DNA from: Alphaproteobacteria bacterium
GTDB taxonomy: Bacteria > Pseudomonadota > Alphaproteobacteria > Rs-D84
Assembly (NCBI GenBank): GCA_016301865.1
Contig: JAEDOP010000033.1
Span: 1 to 7,242, forward strand
Direction of reading: 5' to 3'
DNA length: 7,242 nt
The notes under the pieces are model-generated. The model was given only the letters and a program-made list of their open reading frames with translations. It did no database searches and was not told the DNA's origin. The position numbers and the translations under genes were made by a program. Shown piece after piece: positions 1 through 5,970 of the stretch; the stretch's first letter is position 1; every line of letters starts with the position of its first letter.

Positions 1-1
1 T

Positions 2-115
2 GTCACCATGCGCCAGATTATTGATATCGCCGACACGGGCAATATCATGCCACCCAAGACAACCTGGTTTGAACCAAAGTTGCGCAGTGGCCTGGTAATT
101 CACAAATTATCCTAA
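2..115 (+). CDS. C-terminal end of a conserved protein, probably DUF1015 family (5' truncated)
   Basis: The window opens inside a reading frame that runs 37 codons to a TAA stop at 113-115. The peptide has the segment MPPKTTWFEPKLRSGLVIH close to its C-terminus. This resembles the conserved end of DUF1015 proteins, where a Met-Pro-x-Lys-(S/T)-Thr core is followed by an aromatic-x-Pro-Lys-Leu and a short Ser-Gly-Leu-containing tail. The function of that family is not firmly known, so I assign none. A strong hairpin terminator overlaps the stop codon, which supports a real gene end. The start lies outside the window. The reading frame is convincing, while the family call is from memory of the motif only. 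Confidence 0.6.
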   Translation, partial: VTMRQIIDIADTGNIMPPKTTWFEPKLRSGLVIHKLS

Positions 116-143
116 AAAAAATCCCCCATCTGGGGGATTTTTT
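116..143 (+). terminator. Rho-independent terminator after the DUF1015-like gene
   Basis: A perfect CCCCC/GGGGG stem (123-127 with 132-136) around the loop ATCT is extended by A/T pairs to about 12 bp and followed by a T-run at 138-143. Its upstream A-run overlaps the stop codon at 113-115. Because the stem is flanked by A-run and T-run on both sides it can work in both directions, so it probably also ends the minus-strand gene at 169-507. Confidence 0.9.
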
Positions 144-168
144 ATGTGAACAGCATCCTTGGTAAAGT

Positions 169-507
169 TTATTTGTTCAAATACTTGTACAGTGCGCCTG
201 GTGTTTGTATGCGTAAATCGCGCAACCCAATCATGCGTTTTGCTAAATGTACGCATGTATAAATATGACGTTCATCTATGTTTTGGGCCGGTGTATGTGG
301 CAAATAAACAAATCGCCACCCATGTGTTGTCAGTATTTTTATATCGCGCGCCAATATTGGAATTTTTACAATTTTTCCACGTCGCACAAATTGATACAGC
401 GTCAATTTGTCGCAACGCCAAACGATTGGCGCAACATGTTTTAAATCGCCACAAAATATACGTGGCAGCACCTTGGATGTCTTGGTTGAAAATGCAATAA
501 TTAACAT
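169..507 (-). CDS. Small hypothetical protein, possible permuted papain/NlpC-P60-like fold
   Basis: This encodes a 112-aa protein without signal peptide or membrane segment and rich in basic residues. What can be seen: an early Lys-His pair (H24) in a small-hydrophobic context (KHVAPI), a central GWRFVYLP stretch at 63-70, and near the end YTCVHLAKRMIGL (83-95, C85) followed by TPGALYKYL (102-110). A catalytic-type His first and a Cys later at the start of a helix is the order found in circularly permuted papain-like enzymes (LRAT, YiiX), so a small cysteine hydrolase is possible. That is inference from motif layout; C19 and C32 are alternatives. The ATG has an AGGGA Shine-Dalgarno about 9 bases upstream. 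It lies 55 bases downstream of the 114-aa gene on the same strand, so the two may be co-transcribed. I do not recognise it by name. Confidence 0.6.
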   Translation of the reverse strand: MLIIAFSTKTSKVLPRIFCGDLKHVAPIVWRCDKLTLYQFVRRGKIVKIPILARDIKILTTHGWRFVYLPHTPAQNIDERHIYTCVHLAKRMIGLRDLRIQTPGALYKYLNK

Positions 508-538
508 AATTTTTTTCCCTGTTTTAATTTTATTTACG

Positions 539-556
539 GCCCCCGTTTATGGGGGC
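539..556. other. GC-rich hairpin between the two small minus-strand genes
   Basis: A 6-bp all-GC stem (GCCCCC 539-544, GGGGGC 551-556) encloses the loop GTTTAT. It lies 6 bases past the end of the 114-aa gene. Neither side has a proper T-run (minus side is A-rich, plus side is ATATTTTATT), so it is at best a weak terminator. It could instead be an mRNA 3'-end stabiliser or partial attenuator between the two genes. Confidence 0.5.
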
Positions 557-562
557 AATATT

Positions 563-907
563 TTATTCAATCCAGCCGCGCTGTTTTGCTGCGTCTGTCA
601 GTACACTCATCGCCGTCGTCCATTGATTTGCAGCGCGATTTTCCGCCCAAATATGTTGGTTCGGTGCGCGACGTTTATCACCAAACTTTTTCAACACCCC
701 CAATTGTTCATCGGTCAATTTGCCGCACAAATACAGTTTTGTAATCAGTGTTTCCACATCCAACACTTCGCACGGGCGTCGCGTTGGATTTCCGCGCATC
801 CGCATAAAGTTGTTATTCCGCATCCCACGCGAATACAAAAACCAGAACCACATCTGTTCTGCGTTCTGGAATTTTTCAGCCATACTAATTGCCAATGTTT
901 GTGTCAT
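563..907 (-). CDS. Conserved-looking small hypothetical protein (114 aa)
   Basis: A soluble, basic 114-aa protein with no signal peptide or membrane helix. It has a Trp/Phe-rich N-terminal helix (QMWFWFLYS, 18-26), a basic Arg/Asn/Met stretch (27-44), a central segment PCEVLDVETLITKLYLCGKL (45-64), and a well-formed C-terminal part rich in Arg, Trp and Asn (GDKRRAPNQHIWAEN, 76-90) ending in RGWIE. This composition looks like a real, conserved cytoplasmic protein and the pattern seems familiar from alphaproteobacterial genomes, but I cannot name a family or function. The ATG at 907 is chosen because AGGAG precedes it by 8 bases and a promoter-like pair lies just upstream (944-972). Met9 is an internal alternative but lacks a Shine-Dalgarno. 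Confidence 0.7.
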   Translation of the reverse strand: MTQTLAISMAEKFQNAEQMWFWFLYSRGMRNNNFMRMRGNPTRRPCEVLDVETLITKLYLCGKLTDEQLGVLKKFGDKRRAPNQHIWAENRAANQWTTAMSVLTDAAKQRGWIE

Positions 908-943
908 TTTTCTTTCTCCTTTGGTTATTATGTTCGTTATTGA

Positions 944-972
944 TATATAATCTAAGAAAAGATTCCTGTAAA
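944..972 (-). promoter_or_regulatory. Sigma70-type promoter for the 114-aa gene
   Basis: Read on the minus strand, TTTACA (967-972) and TATATA (944-949) are separated by exactly 17 bases. Transcription would start near 937, giving a leader of about 30 bases with AGGAG just before the ATG at 907. The match is good by consensus but has not been tested. Confidence 0.55.
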
Positions 973-991
973 ATATTACAACCGTCGGTTG

Positions 992-1021
992 AAATCCGAA
1001 TCAGAAAACAGATTCGGATTT
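992..1021 (+). other. Perfect 11-bp inverted repeat upstream of the promoter (operator or terminator-like)
   Basis: AAATCCGAATC (992-1002) and GATTCGGATTT (1011-1021) pair perfectly around the 8-base loop AGAAAACA, followed on the plus strand by TTATAT. It lies 20 bases upstream of the -35 of the minus-strand promoter. As RNA on the plus strand it resembles a weak, AT-rich terminator, but no plus-strand gene precedes it. As DNA it could bind a dimeric regulator. Two smaller palindromes precede it (TGTAA..TTACA 967-980, CAACC..GGTTG 979-991). Confidence 0.45.
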
Positions 1022-1075
1022 TATATCTGACGATTTGTATACGAATCGATTTTTTTGATAAATATATCGATATCT

Positions 1076-1105
1076 AATAAAAAATGCGCACCGAAATGCG
1101 CATTT
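1076..1105 (-). terminator. Terminator facing leftward, with no gene directly before it
   Basis: AAATGCGCA (1082-1090) and TGCGCATTT (1097-1105) form a perfect 9-bp stem with a 6-base loop. Read on the minus strand, the stem is followed by a run of six T (complement of 1079-1084) and then more A/T, a good rho-independent layout. The nearest minus-strand gene, virB10, ends at 1361 and already has its own terminator, so this one either catches read-through or ends a transcript that covers the repeat island. Confidence 0.65.
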
Positions 1106-1120
1106 AAATTTTTGCTTTGC

Positions 1121-1249
1121 TAAATAAAAGTTTATTTAAGTGTAAGTGAAGAGTCGCTAGTGGTTAGTGGTGGCACTATAATGTGCGGCAAATGCCGCAC
1201 ACACTCACTAAACACTTGCCACTAACACTAACCACTAAACTTTTATTTA
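1121..1249. repeat. Nested inverted repeats of the intergenic repeat island
   Basis: TAAATAAAAGTTTA (1121-1134) is perfectly inverted at 1236-1249, a 14-bp arm pair about 100 bases apart. Near its centre sits a second, GC-rich perfect hairpin: TGTGCGGCA (1182-1190) and TGCCGCACA (1193-1201) with only AA between them. No open frame, Shine-Dalgarno or tRNA-like fold is visible here. The layout recalls a small non-coding repeat element, but I do not recognise a named family. Confidence 0.65.
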
Positions 1250-1333
1250 CCTTAAGTATCATGACTTGTCCCACGAAGCCTTGGCGCAGTGGGATTCCGC
1301 CACTAACCACTTGCACTTACACTAACCACTAAA
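1159..1333. repeat. CACTAACCACT repeat family, three direct and one inverted copy
   Basis: The 11-mer CACTAACCACT occurs at 1226-1236, 1301-1311 and 1320-1330, and inverted at 1159-1169. The copies at 1226 and 1320 belong to a longer perfect 15-base repeat (ACACTAACCACTAAA, 1225-1239 and 1319-1333), each preceded by a similar CTTGC(C)ACT(T/A)AC sequence. The left arm also pairs with the right end: AGTGTAAGTG (1139-1148) with 1314-1323, and AGTGGTTAGTGG (1159-1170) with 1300-1311. The island can therefore fold in more than one way. A further hairpin, TCCCAC (1269-1274) with GTGGGA (1289-1294), containing GCC-TT-GGC, sits between the copies. Confidence 0.65.
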
Positions 1334-1362
1334 AAAATCCCGCCATCCGGCGGGGATTTTTT
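1331..1362 (-). terminator. Rho-independent terminator of the virB8-virB9-virB10 operon
   Basis: CCCGCC (1339-1344) pairs with GGCGGG (1349-1354) around ATCC, with one bulged G, and the stem continues with A/T pairs. Read on the minus strand it ends in seven T (complement of 1331-1337). It directly overlaps the TAA of virB10 at 1361-1363. The T-run side also overlaps the last copy of the repeat family. Confidence 0.9.
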
Positions 1363-3748
1363 ATAAAATCGGTGGGAAACAATCGCCTCCTGCCTCAGGG
1401 CAACAGTTAAACCCTTGCTCGCCCATATCGGTATATATTTCACCCGCACAACATCCATTTGTATCTGGCGGATTCCCGTCCTCGCATGTCAGAACCGCTG
1501 GTGCTTCCTCGACAGGTTCGCTGGTCGCGGCGTATGGGTTTTGAACTGTACCGTCTGGGTTGTATTTTATTCCCAATATTTCTTCGTTATACTGTTGCGA
1601 ACCAACCCCACCCAGGTCCTGAACCTTTTGTTGATATTGTTTTTGTTGGTCTTCACGGTATACATCGTATTGTAACGCCTTTTTTGACTGATAATTCAAA
1701 GAATCGCAATACATTTTCAATGTGCTATATGAATGACCACCACATTTGTTCAACTCGCCCTGTTTTGCGCCAGAACACTCGGACTTTACGCGCCACAATC
1801 CTTCATCATCTTCTTCGCAGTATGTACCAACCGCAAAAGAACGAGATTGTCCAACCCACGAATCATCTTCGGCAGGAAATAAATTCATATCAGATTTCGT
1901 GATATTACGTCTTTTATCATTACCAAATGGCGCAACGGCACATTTTTTGCCGACATTATCAGATGGATCACCACACGTAATTTGCAAATCAACAGGTGAA
2001 TAAACAGTAATGCGCGTCCCTGCTGCGATTGTAAATGGTGGGACGGTATTGTCCATCATATCAACCATTAATTTTTGTGCCACCTGATTCCAGGCGGTAA
2101 TAATTTCGTTTTTTGCCAGTTCCGATGAACGCATGGTCCCACTTTGAACAACTGTGTTATTATCCAGGTCTATTTGATTCACAAATGCATCCGCCACTGG
2201 GTTAATCAGGTTCACCGCCGCCGGCACAAATGCGGTCAACATTGGCATCAAGAACTGTTCCATATAATCCGTGCTGCCACGTCCTGGCACACCCACTCGC
2301 CCCTGGGCATCACCAGAATATGGGTCGAAACCGTCTTCAAAATTAAATTCTACACCGTCTGGACGAATAAACTGATACCACTTTATATTCATACGACCAA
2401 TCGCCTTGTATGGCCCTGGAACTTCGCCGGTTACATATCCCAACAACAATGTACCCGTTGGTATAACAACTGTTCGCCCATTATCAGAATACACATTGCG
2501 GTCCACAGTTGCGCGTACTGGAACCCCCAGTTCTAATGCTTCAATATCTGCCCGCACATCTGATACAATTGTTGCGGGAATTGGTTTATACTGGCGCAGA
2601 ACAAAACTGCGATCATACGGTGCGGTCGACGTTACGGTGTCTTGCCCAGTTGTACCATACACAACATCTTTGACTGGGGCGGGTCGGATGACACTTGCGA
2701 AACCGCCCATTTCATCGCCCATACGCCTCGCGCCGTTACTTACAACATCCGACACGTCGTCCAATTGTTGTGCGCGGTTAACCTTTTTTATTGCTGGTGC
2801 ATTGCTCAGTTCTGGTAATTCACCGCCACTAATAACCGAAAATCCAATATGATCGGCATCAGTCCCTATTTTTTTACCCTTGTCATCTGTTATAATGCCA
2901 TTATCAGGATTGTATGTCCCTGTCGGTTTTGTGCAATCTTTGTCTGAAAATGGGTGAAATTTATATGCGCCACCACTGGGTTTTATCCATCCAATTTGGC
3001 GTCCCGAATTTCCATATCCTGGGAATGCAAAGTCCGAACATCCATCGGGTATTTCGTATGTTTCTACATCTTCCACAACTGCCTGTGTGACCTTTGGTGT
3101 GTCAAACTTTACCGGCGGCGCGAGTGTTTCGATTTCACGCTTGATTTCCTGTTTCACAATTACCGGTTCTGGCTCAATATCTATCTCTGGCTCAGGTTCT
3201 GGTAAAACGATGGGCTTTGGTGCTTCTATTGGTTTTACTTCCACCTTGGGCGCGACCGCCCCCAGCGTCAAAACAATTTTTTCTGTCTTTTTCATGGCAT
3301 CTGTTTCATCGGCGTCGTGCCAATCGATAAACACTGGTATTGTCTCAACCGCCATTACAGACGTCGGTGCATATGTAATTTCAACCTTGCATGCCAGATT
3401 TGCGTTAATCTGCCCCATTTTCGGACACGCCGAACTAATTTTCAGTCCTGCGATTTCTTTGTGCAATCTAACGTCAAAAACCTTGGCTGGGGCGGTTGCC
3501 CACACCTTAATCGTCTGCGTTTTCTTGTCGCCAACCAAGACATCGGCCCAGTTGACCATATCCGGTGAAATTTTAATTTCTGTGGGTGCTTGGTCTGTTT
3601 TGGAAATATCTTCCTGTTTGTTGCCGCCACCCAATAACAGTGTTAACAATATTATCACCAATACAAACGCCACCACCAGCAGCAACCACTGCACACGCTT
3701 TGGCGTATTCTGACGCAATTCTGAAAATTGTTGTTTCAGTTTACTCAT
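1361..3748 (-). CDS. virB10: VirB10/TrbI-family type IV secretion channel protein with extra periplasmic domains
   Basis: VirB10 proteins span both membranes and link the inner-membrane ATPases to the outer-membrane pore of a type IV secretion system. In this 795-aa product I see: a short basic cytoplasmic N-terminus; one membrane helix (about 20-40); an Ig/ASH-like beta domain (58-165) ending with C120 and the ITYAPT strand; a Pro/Glu spacer (166-212, PEPEPEIDIEPEP); a module with C237 and C272; and the VirB10/TrbI beta-barrel domain (about 388-592), with VIPTGTLLLGYV at 428-439 and a hydrophobic helix (497-516) where the outer-membrane antenna helix should be. Family members are usually 350-480 aa. 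The excess is the N-terminal additions and a C-terminal, Cys-rich extension (593-795) ending in NGCC...NCCPEAGGDCFPP. All 16 cysteines are periplasmic. It starts 18 bases after virB9; GGTGGG or GGGGG can serve as Shine-Dalgarno. The core family call is firm; the roles of the additions are unknown. Confidence 0.88.
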   Translation of the reverse strand: MSKLKQQFSELRQNTPKRVQWLLLVVAFVLVIILLTLLLGGGNKQEDISKTDQAPTEIKISPDMVNWADVLVGDKKTQTIKVWATAPAKVFDVRLHKEIAGLKISSACPKMGQINANLACKVEITYAPTSVMAVETIPVFIDWHDADETDAMKKTEKIVLTLGAVAPKVEVKPIEAPKPIVLPEPEPEIDIEPEPVIVKQEIKREIETLAPPVKFDTPKVTQAVVEDVETYEIPDGCSDFAFPGYGNSGRQIGWIKPSGGAYKFHPFSDKDCTKPTGTYNPDNGIITDDKGKKIGTDADHIGFSVISGGELPELSNAPAIKKVNRAQQLDDVSDVVSNGARRMGDEMGGFASVIRPAPVKDVVYGTTGQDTVTSTAPYDRSFVLRQYKPIPATIVSDVRADIEALELGVPVRATVDRNVYSDNGRTVVIPTGTLLLGYVTGEVPGPYKAIGRMNIKWYQFIRPDGVEFNFEDGFDPYSGDAQGRVGVPGRGSTDYMEQFLMPMLTAFVPAAVNLINPVADAFVNQIDLDNNTVVQSGTMRSSELAKNEIITAWNQVAQKLMVDMMDNTVPPFTIAAGTRITVYSPVDLQITCGDPSDNVGKKCAVAPFGNDKRRNITKSDMNLFPAEDDSWVGQSRSFAVGTYCEEDDEGLWRVKSECSGAKQGELNKCGGHSYSTLKMYCDSLNYQSKKALQYDVYREDQQKQYQQKVQDLGGVGSQQYNEEILGIKYNPDGTVQNPYAATSEPVEEAPAVLTCEDGNPPDTNGCCAGEIYTDMGEQGFNCCPEAGGDCFPPIL

Positions 3749-3766
3749 CCCCCAGTCCCACCGTAT

Positions 3767-5278
3767 TTATTGCATACGAATTACACTGCAACTTGTTCCG
3801 CTGAATTTCAGTAATTTATCACACAATGTCTGTGCTGTATCAATATCTGCCAATGGCCCGATACGCAAACGATATTGACGTGCCGCCGACGATGTTGCAC
3901 CCAGTTCGCCAACCCCCTGTTCATCAACCGCAAAGAACACCATATCCTTGTACGGGGTCAACAACCCTTGGCCGTCTTCGCCACTAAATTTCGCCAACAG
4001 CATTGTCCAATAGTCATCCAACGCCTTGACCGATGTGTCTGATTTTAATTCCACAGCAACACCAACCTGGTTGCTGGCAATCAGCGGAATATTTGTTTGT
4101 GGCAAATATGCCCCCGCCGTATTGCGTTGTTGTGGCAACATATTGACAACGCTGCTACTGCCCTGTGGCATTGCCTGGGGAACGGTGAATCCAGCCGGCA
4201 TATAGTATCCTGCACCCGTTGCGGGATTTACGGTCTGATTATTGCCAACAAATACCGGTGTACCTGTATAATTCATGCCCATATTCATCGCGCTTAGACT
4301 GTCCGTGTATGCAATATTATTCAGCGATTGCCCCGACAGCATGCTTTGTGCAACATTTGCCTCAGCCAATGCCATAACAGATGCCGTATCTGCGATTAAG
4401 AACGGTTTTTCACGTTTTTTGATACATACAATTCGCTGACCACTGCGCAGAACCATGTCGCCAACGGCCTCTACAATCAACAGGCGACCATCTTCGCCAT
4501 CAGTGCGAAAACCGACCGGTGATTCCCCACCTTCGACCAACAGCGATACGACCGGACGTTGGGTCATTGCAATAACCTTGTCGCCAAAGTCAATATATGT
4601 AAATATACGATCGCGCCATACGCGTTCGGGCGCAATTACATAGTCGTCTGGGTTTGGTACAAATATATCCAGGTCAAAACGGAATTCAGACGGATCAATT
4701 TTCATTGACTTAATCCAACCATAATCTTCGCCGTCGGCCCCCACAACCGATGTTTGTGGGGCGGATTTTTGGAATATAGATTTTGCACCACCTGATGTAG
4801 TTGTGGCATTCGCCATTGGCAATGCGCCATTACCATCCAACATAATATCAACCTGGGAATATGTGATTTCGCTGGAATTTGATGGTTCGCTGCGCAGATA
4901 GAATATATATTTATTGCCCGATTGTCCCGTCACAATCATATTTGTGTCTGAACCCTGGTTTGAACCTGTCGGTGAAATAAACATTGTCCGGTCACCCTGG
5001 GTTGCGTCAATCTGGAATAAATCTTGATTTCCAACAACCGCGTCTGCGATTTGTTCACCATTCGGCAGACTAATCATCGTCACCATGCCGTTGCGTAATT
5101 TGATTGGCAAAACAGACCCTGCCGACCATGTCAGTTGCGCGTACCCCGGTTTAATACTGCCTGCGGCCATATTTGCGGTCGGGTTGTCCCACGCATCCTG
5201 GACACCGTATACAGCGGCATATGCGGGCAATGTCAAAACACCTGCTAAACAAACCATAAACAACTTTGAAAATGTCAT
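3767..5278 (-). CDS. virB9: VirB9/TrbG-family T4SS outer-membrane-ring protein with C-terminal SPOR-like domain
   Basis: VirB9 is a periplasmic protein that forms the outer-membrane core ring with VirB7 and the end of VirB10. This 503-aa product has a signal peptide (1-21, cleavage after AYA). Its N-terminal VirB9 domain (about 45-150) holds LPIKLRNGMVTMISLPNGE and TNMIV..GNKYIFYLR. The C-terminal VirB9 domain (185-286) has the typical APERVWRDRIFTYIDF, then PVVSLLVEGGE, and ends LRSGQRIVCI. Classic VirB9 stops here at about 290 aa. This one continues through a Gly/Asn/Gln/Met-rich linker (about 300-404) into about 100 residues that look like a SPOR domain, with YRLRIGPLADIDTAQTLCDK at 469-488. 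SPOR domains bind glycan strands stripped of stem peptides. No VirB7 lipoprotein gene is visible nearby. The start has AAGGA 6 bases upstream. It is the middle gene of the operon. Confidence 0.88.
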   Translation of the reverse strand: MTFSKLFMVCLAGVLTLPAYAAVYGVQDAWDNPTANMAAGSIKPGYAQLTWSAGSVLPIKLRNGMVTMISLPNGEQIADAVVGNQDLFQIDATQGDRTMFISPTGSNQGSDTNMIVTGQSGNKYIFYLRSEPSNSSEITYSQVDIMLDGNGALPMANATTTSGGAKSIFQKSAPQTSVVGADGEDYGWIKSMKIDPSEFRFDLDIFVPNPDDYVIAPERVWRDRIFTYIDFGDKVIAMTQRPVVSLLVEGGESPVGFRTDGEDGRLLIVEAVGDMVLRSGQRIVCIKKREKPFLIADTASVMALAEANVAQSMLSGQSLNNIAYTDSLSAMNMGMNYTGTPVFVGNNQTVNPATGAGYYMPAGFTVPQAMPQGSSSVVNMLPQQRNTAGAYLPQTNIPLIASNQVGVAVELKSDTSVKALDDYWTMLLAKFSGEDGQGLLTPYKDMVFFAVDEQGVGELGATSSAARQYRLRIGPLADIDTAQTLCDKLLKFSGTSCSVIRMQ

Positions 5279-5307
5279 ACCAATCCTTCCCGTCTTTCTT
5301 TGTTTTT

Positions 5308-5970
5308 TTATTCGCTCAGAAAACCCGTATCCAATGGGTCGCCATCCCCAGATATTATTTCATATCTTGAAACACGCAACCCCAGTGGGTTATCAACACG
5401 ATCTGCCCATTTTATTTGGGCGTTATTATCTGTCTCTAATTTCATTTTGATTGTATAATCTTTTGGCGTTGTCTGTCCAGTATTATCAGTGCAAAAGTAA
5501 CGAATTTTTGTCTGATATGCATCTTCTGATGCCAGGTACATTGGTGCCCCATCAAAATTTACCAGACAATTAAAGCTTGGTGCTTCACTCATAATTGCGT
5601 TAAACATTGCGGTATCTGCAAATTCAGCGTACACATTATCGGTGGACATTATGCGAACCGCACCGTCGTCGCTGTTCCATTTTTGATGCATGGCGTTTGG
5701 GTTTTGAAAGATTTCGTTTCTGTGTCGTATATATTCACGAACAAACGCCTTGGTATATCTGTCCAGGTTTTCGCTCTTTGGTTGCATTTGCACCAATCGC
5801 ACATCCTGGTCGTCGCGCACAGTTGTTGCCAAAAAGAACACCTGGGGTCGGTTCAACGGGAACATATTATATATTGTCATGCCCAGCGCCACCAACACGA
5901 CCAACGCCGTCGCCAACACGAACATCATAATTCTGGACAGTAAAATTGGCGGTTCTACGCGGTCTTGCAC
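5308..5970 (-). CDS. virB8: VirB8-family T4SS inner-membrane assembly protein
   Basis: VirB8 is a bitopic inner-membrane protein whose periplasmic NTF2-like domain helps nucleate T4SS assembly. From the GTG start chosen here the product is 220 aa: a short cytoplasmic tail, one membrane helix (about 10-35), then the periplasmic domain. The domain shows the family pattern YTKAFVREYIRHRNEIF (72-88), HQKW (95-98), VRIMS and YAEF, and the C-terminal signature NPLGLRVSRYEI (194-205). The GTG at 5970 is favoured because GGGAGAGGA stands 4 bases before it. An in-frame TTG at 6006 would add 12 residues but has only a distant AAAGG. DotI/IcmL of Dot/Icm systems shares the fold and gene order, but the partner proteins here are clearly VirB9 and VirB10 types. 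It is the first gene of the operon, 29 bases before virB9. Confidence 0.82.
   Translation of the reverse strand: MQDRVEPPILLSRIMMFVLATALVVLVALGMTIYNMFPLNRPQVFFLATTVRDDQDVRLVQMQPKSENLDRYTKAFVREYIRHRNEIFQNPNAMHQKWNSDDGAVRIMSTDNVYAEFADTAMFNAIMSEAPSFNCLVNFDGAPMYLASEDAYQTKIRYFCTDNTGQTTPKDYTIKMKLETDNNAQIKWADRVDNPLGLRVSRYEIISGDGDPLDTGFLSE

Noticed and set aside
407..943. Long plus-strand frame opposite the two small minus-strand genes
   Set aside because: It crosses both minus-strand genes and their intergenic hairpin, has no Shine-Dalgarno and its translation looks random (many His, Cys, Phe), so it is an antisense shadow.
946..1022. Plus-strand small RNA from a TATAAT at 946-951 to the hairpin at 992-1021
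   Set aside because: No acceptable -35 lies 16-19 bases upstream of the TATAAT, and the same bases are better explained as the minus-strand -10 box.
1159..1333. CRISPR array
   Set aside because: Repeats are only 11-15 bases, irregularly spaced and partly inverted, with no constant spacer length.
1459..1902. Plus-strand frames antisense to virB10
   Set aside because: They lack ribosome sites and recognisable composition, and lie opposite the strongly supported virB10 frame.
1361..5970. Dot/Icm (IVB) assignment: DotI/IcmL, DotH/IcmK, DotG/IcmE, which have the same gene order
   Set aside because: The second and third proteins carry clear VirB9 and VirB10/TrbI signatures (FTYIDF..LRSGQRIVCI and VIPTGTLLLGYV), so the VirB (IVA-like) naming fits better; VirB8 alone does not discriminate.
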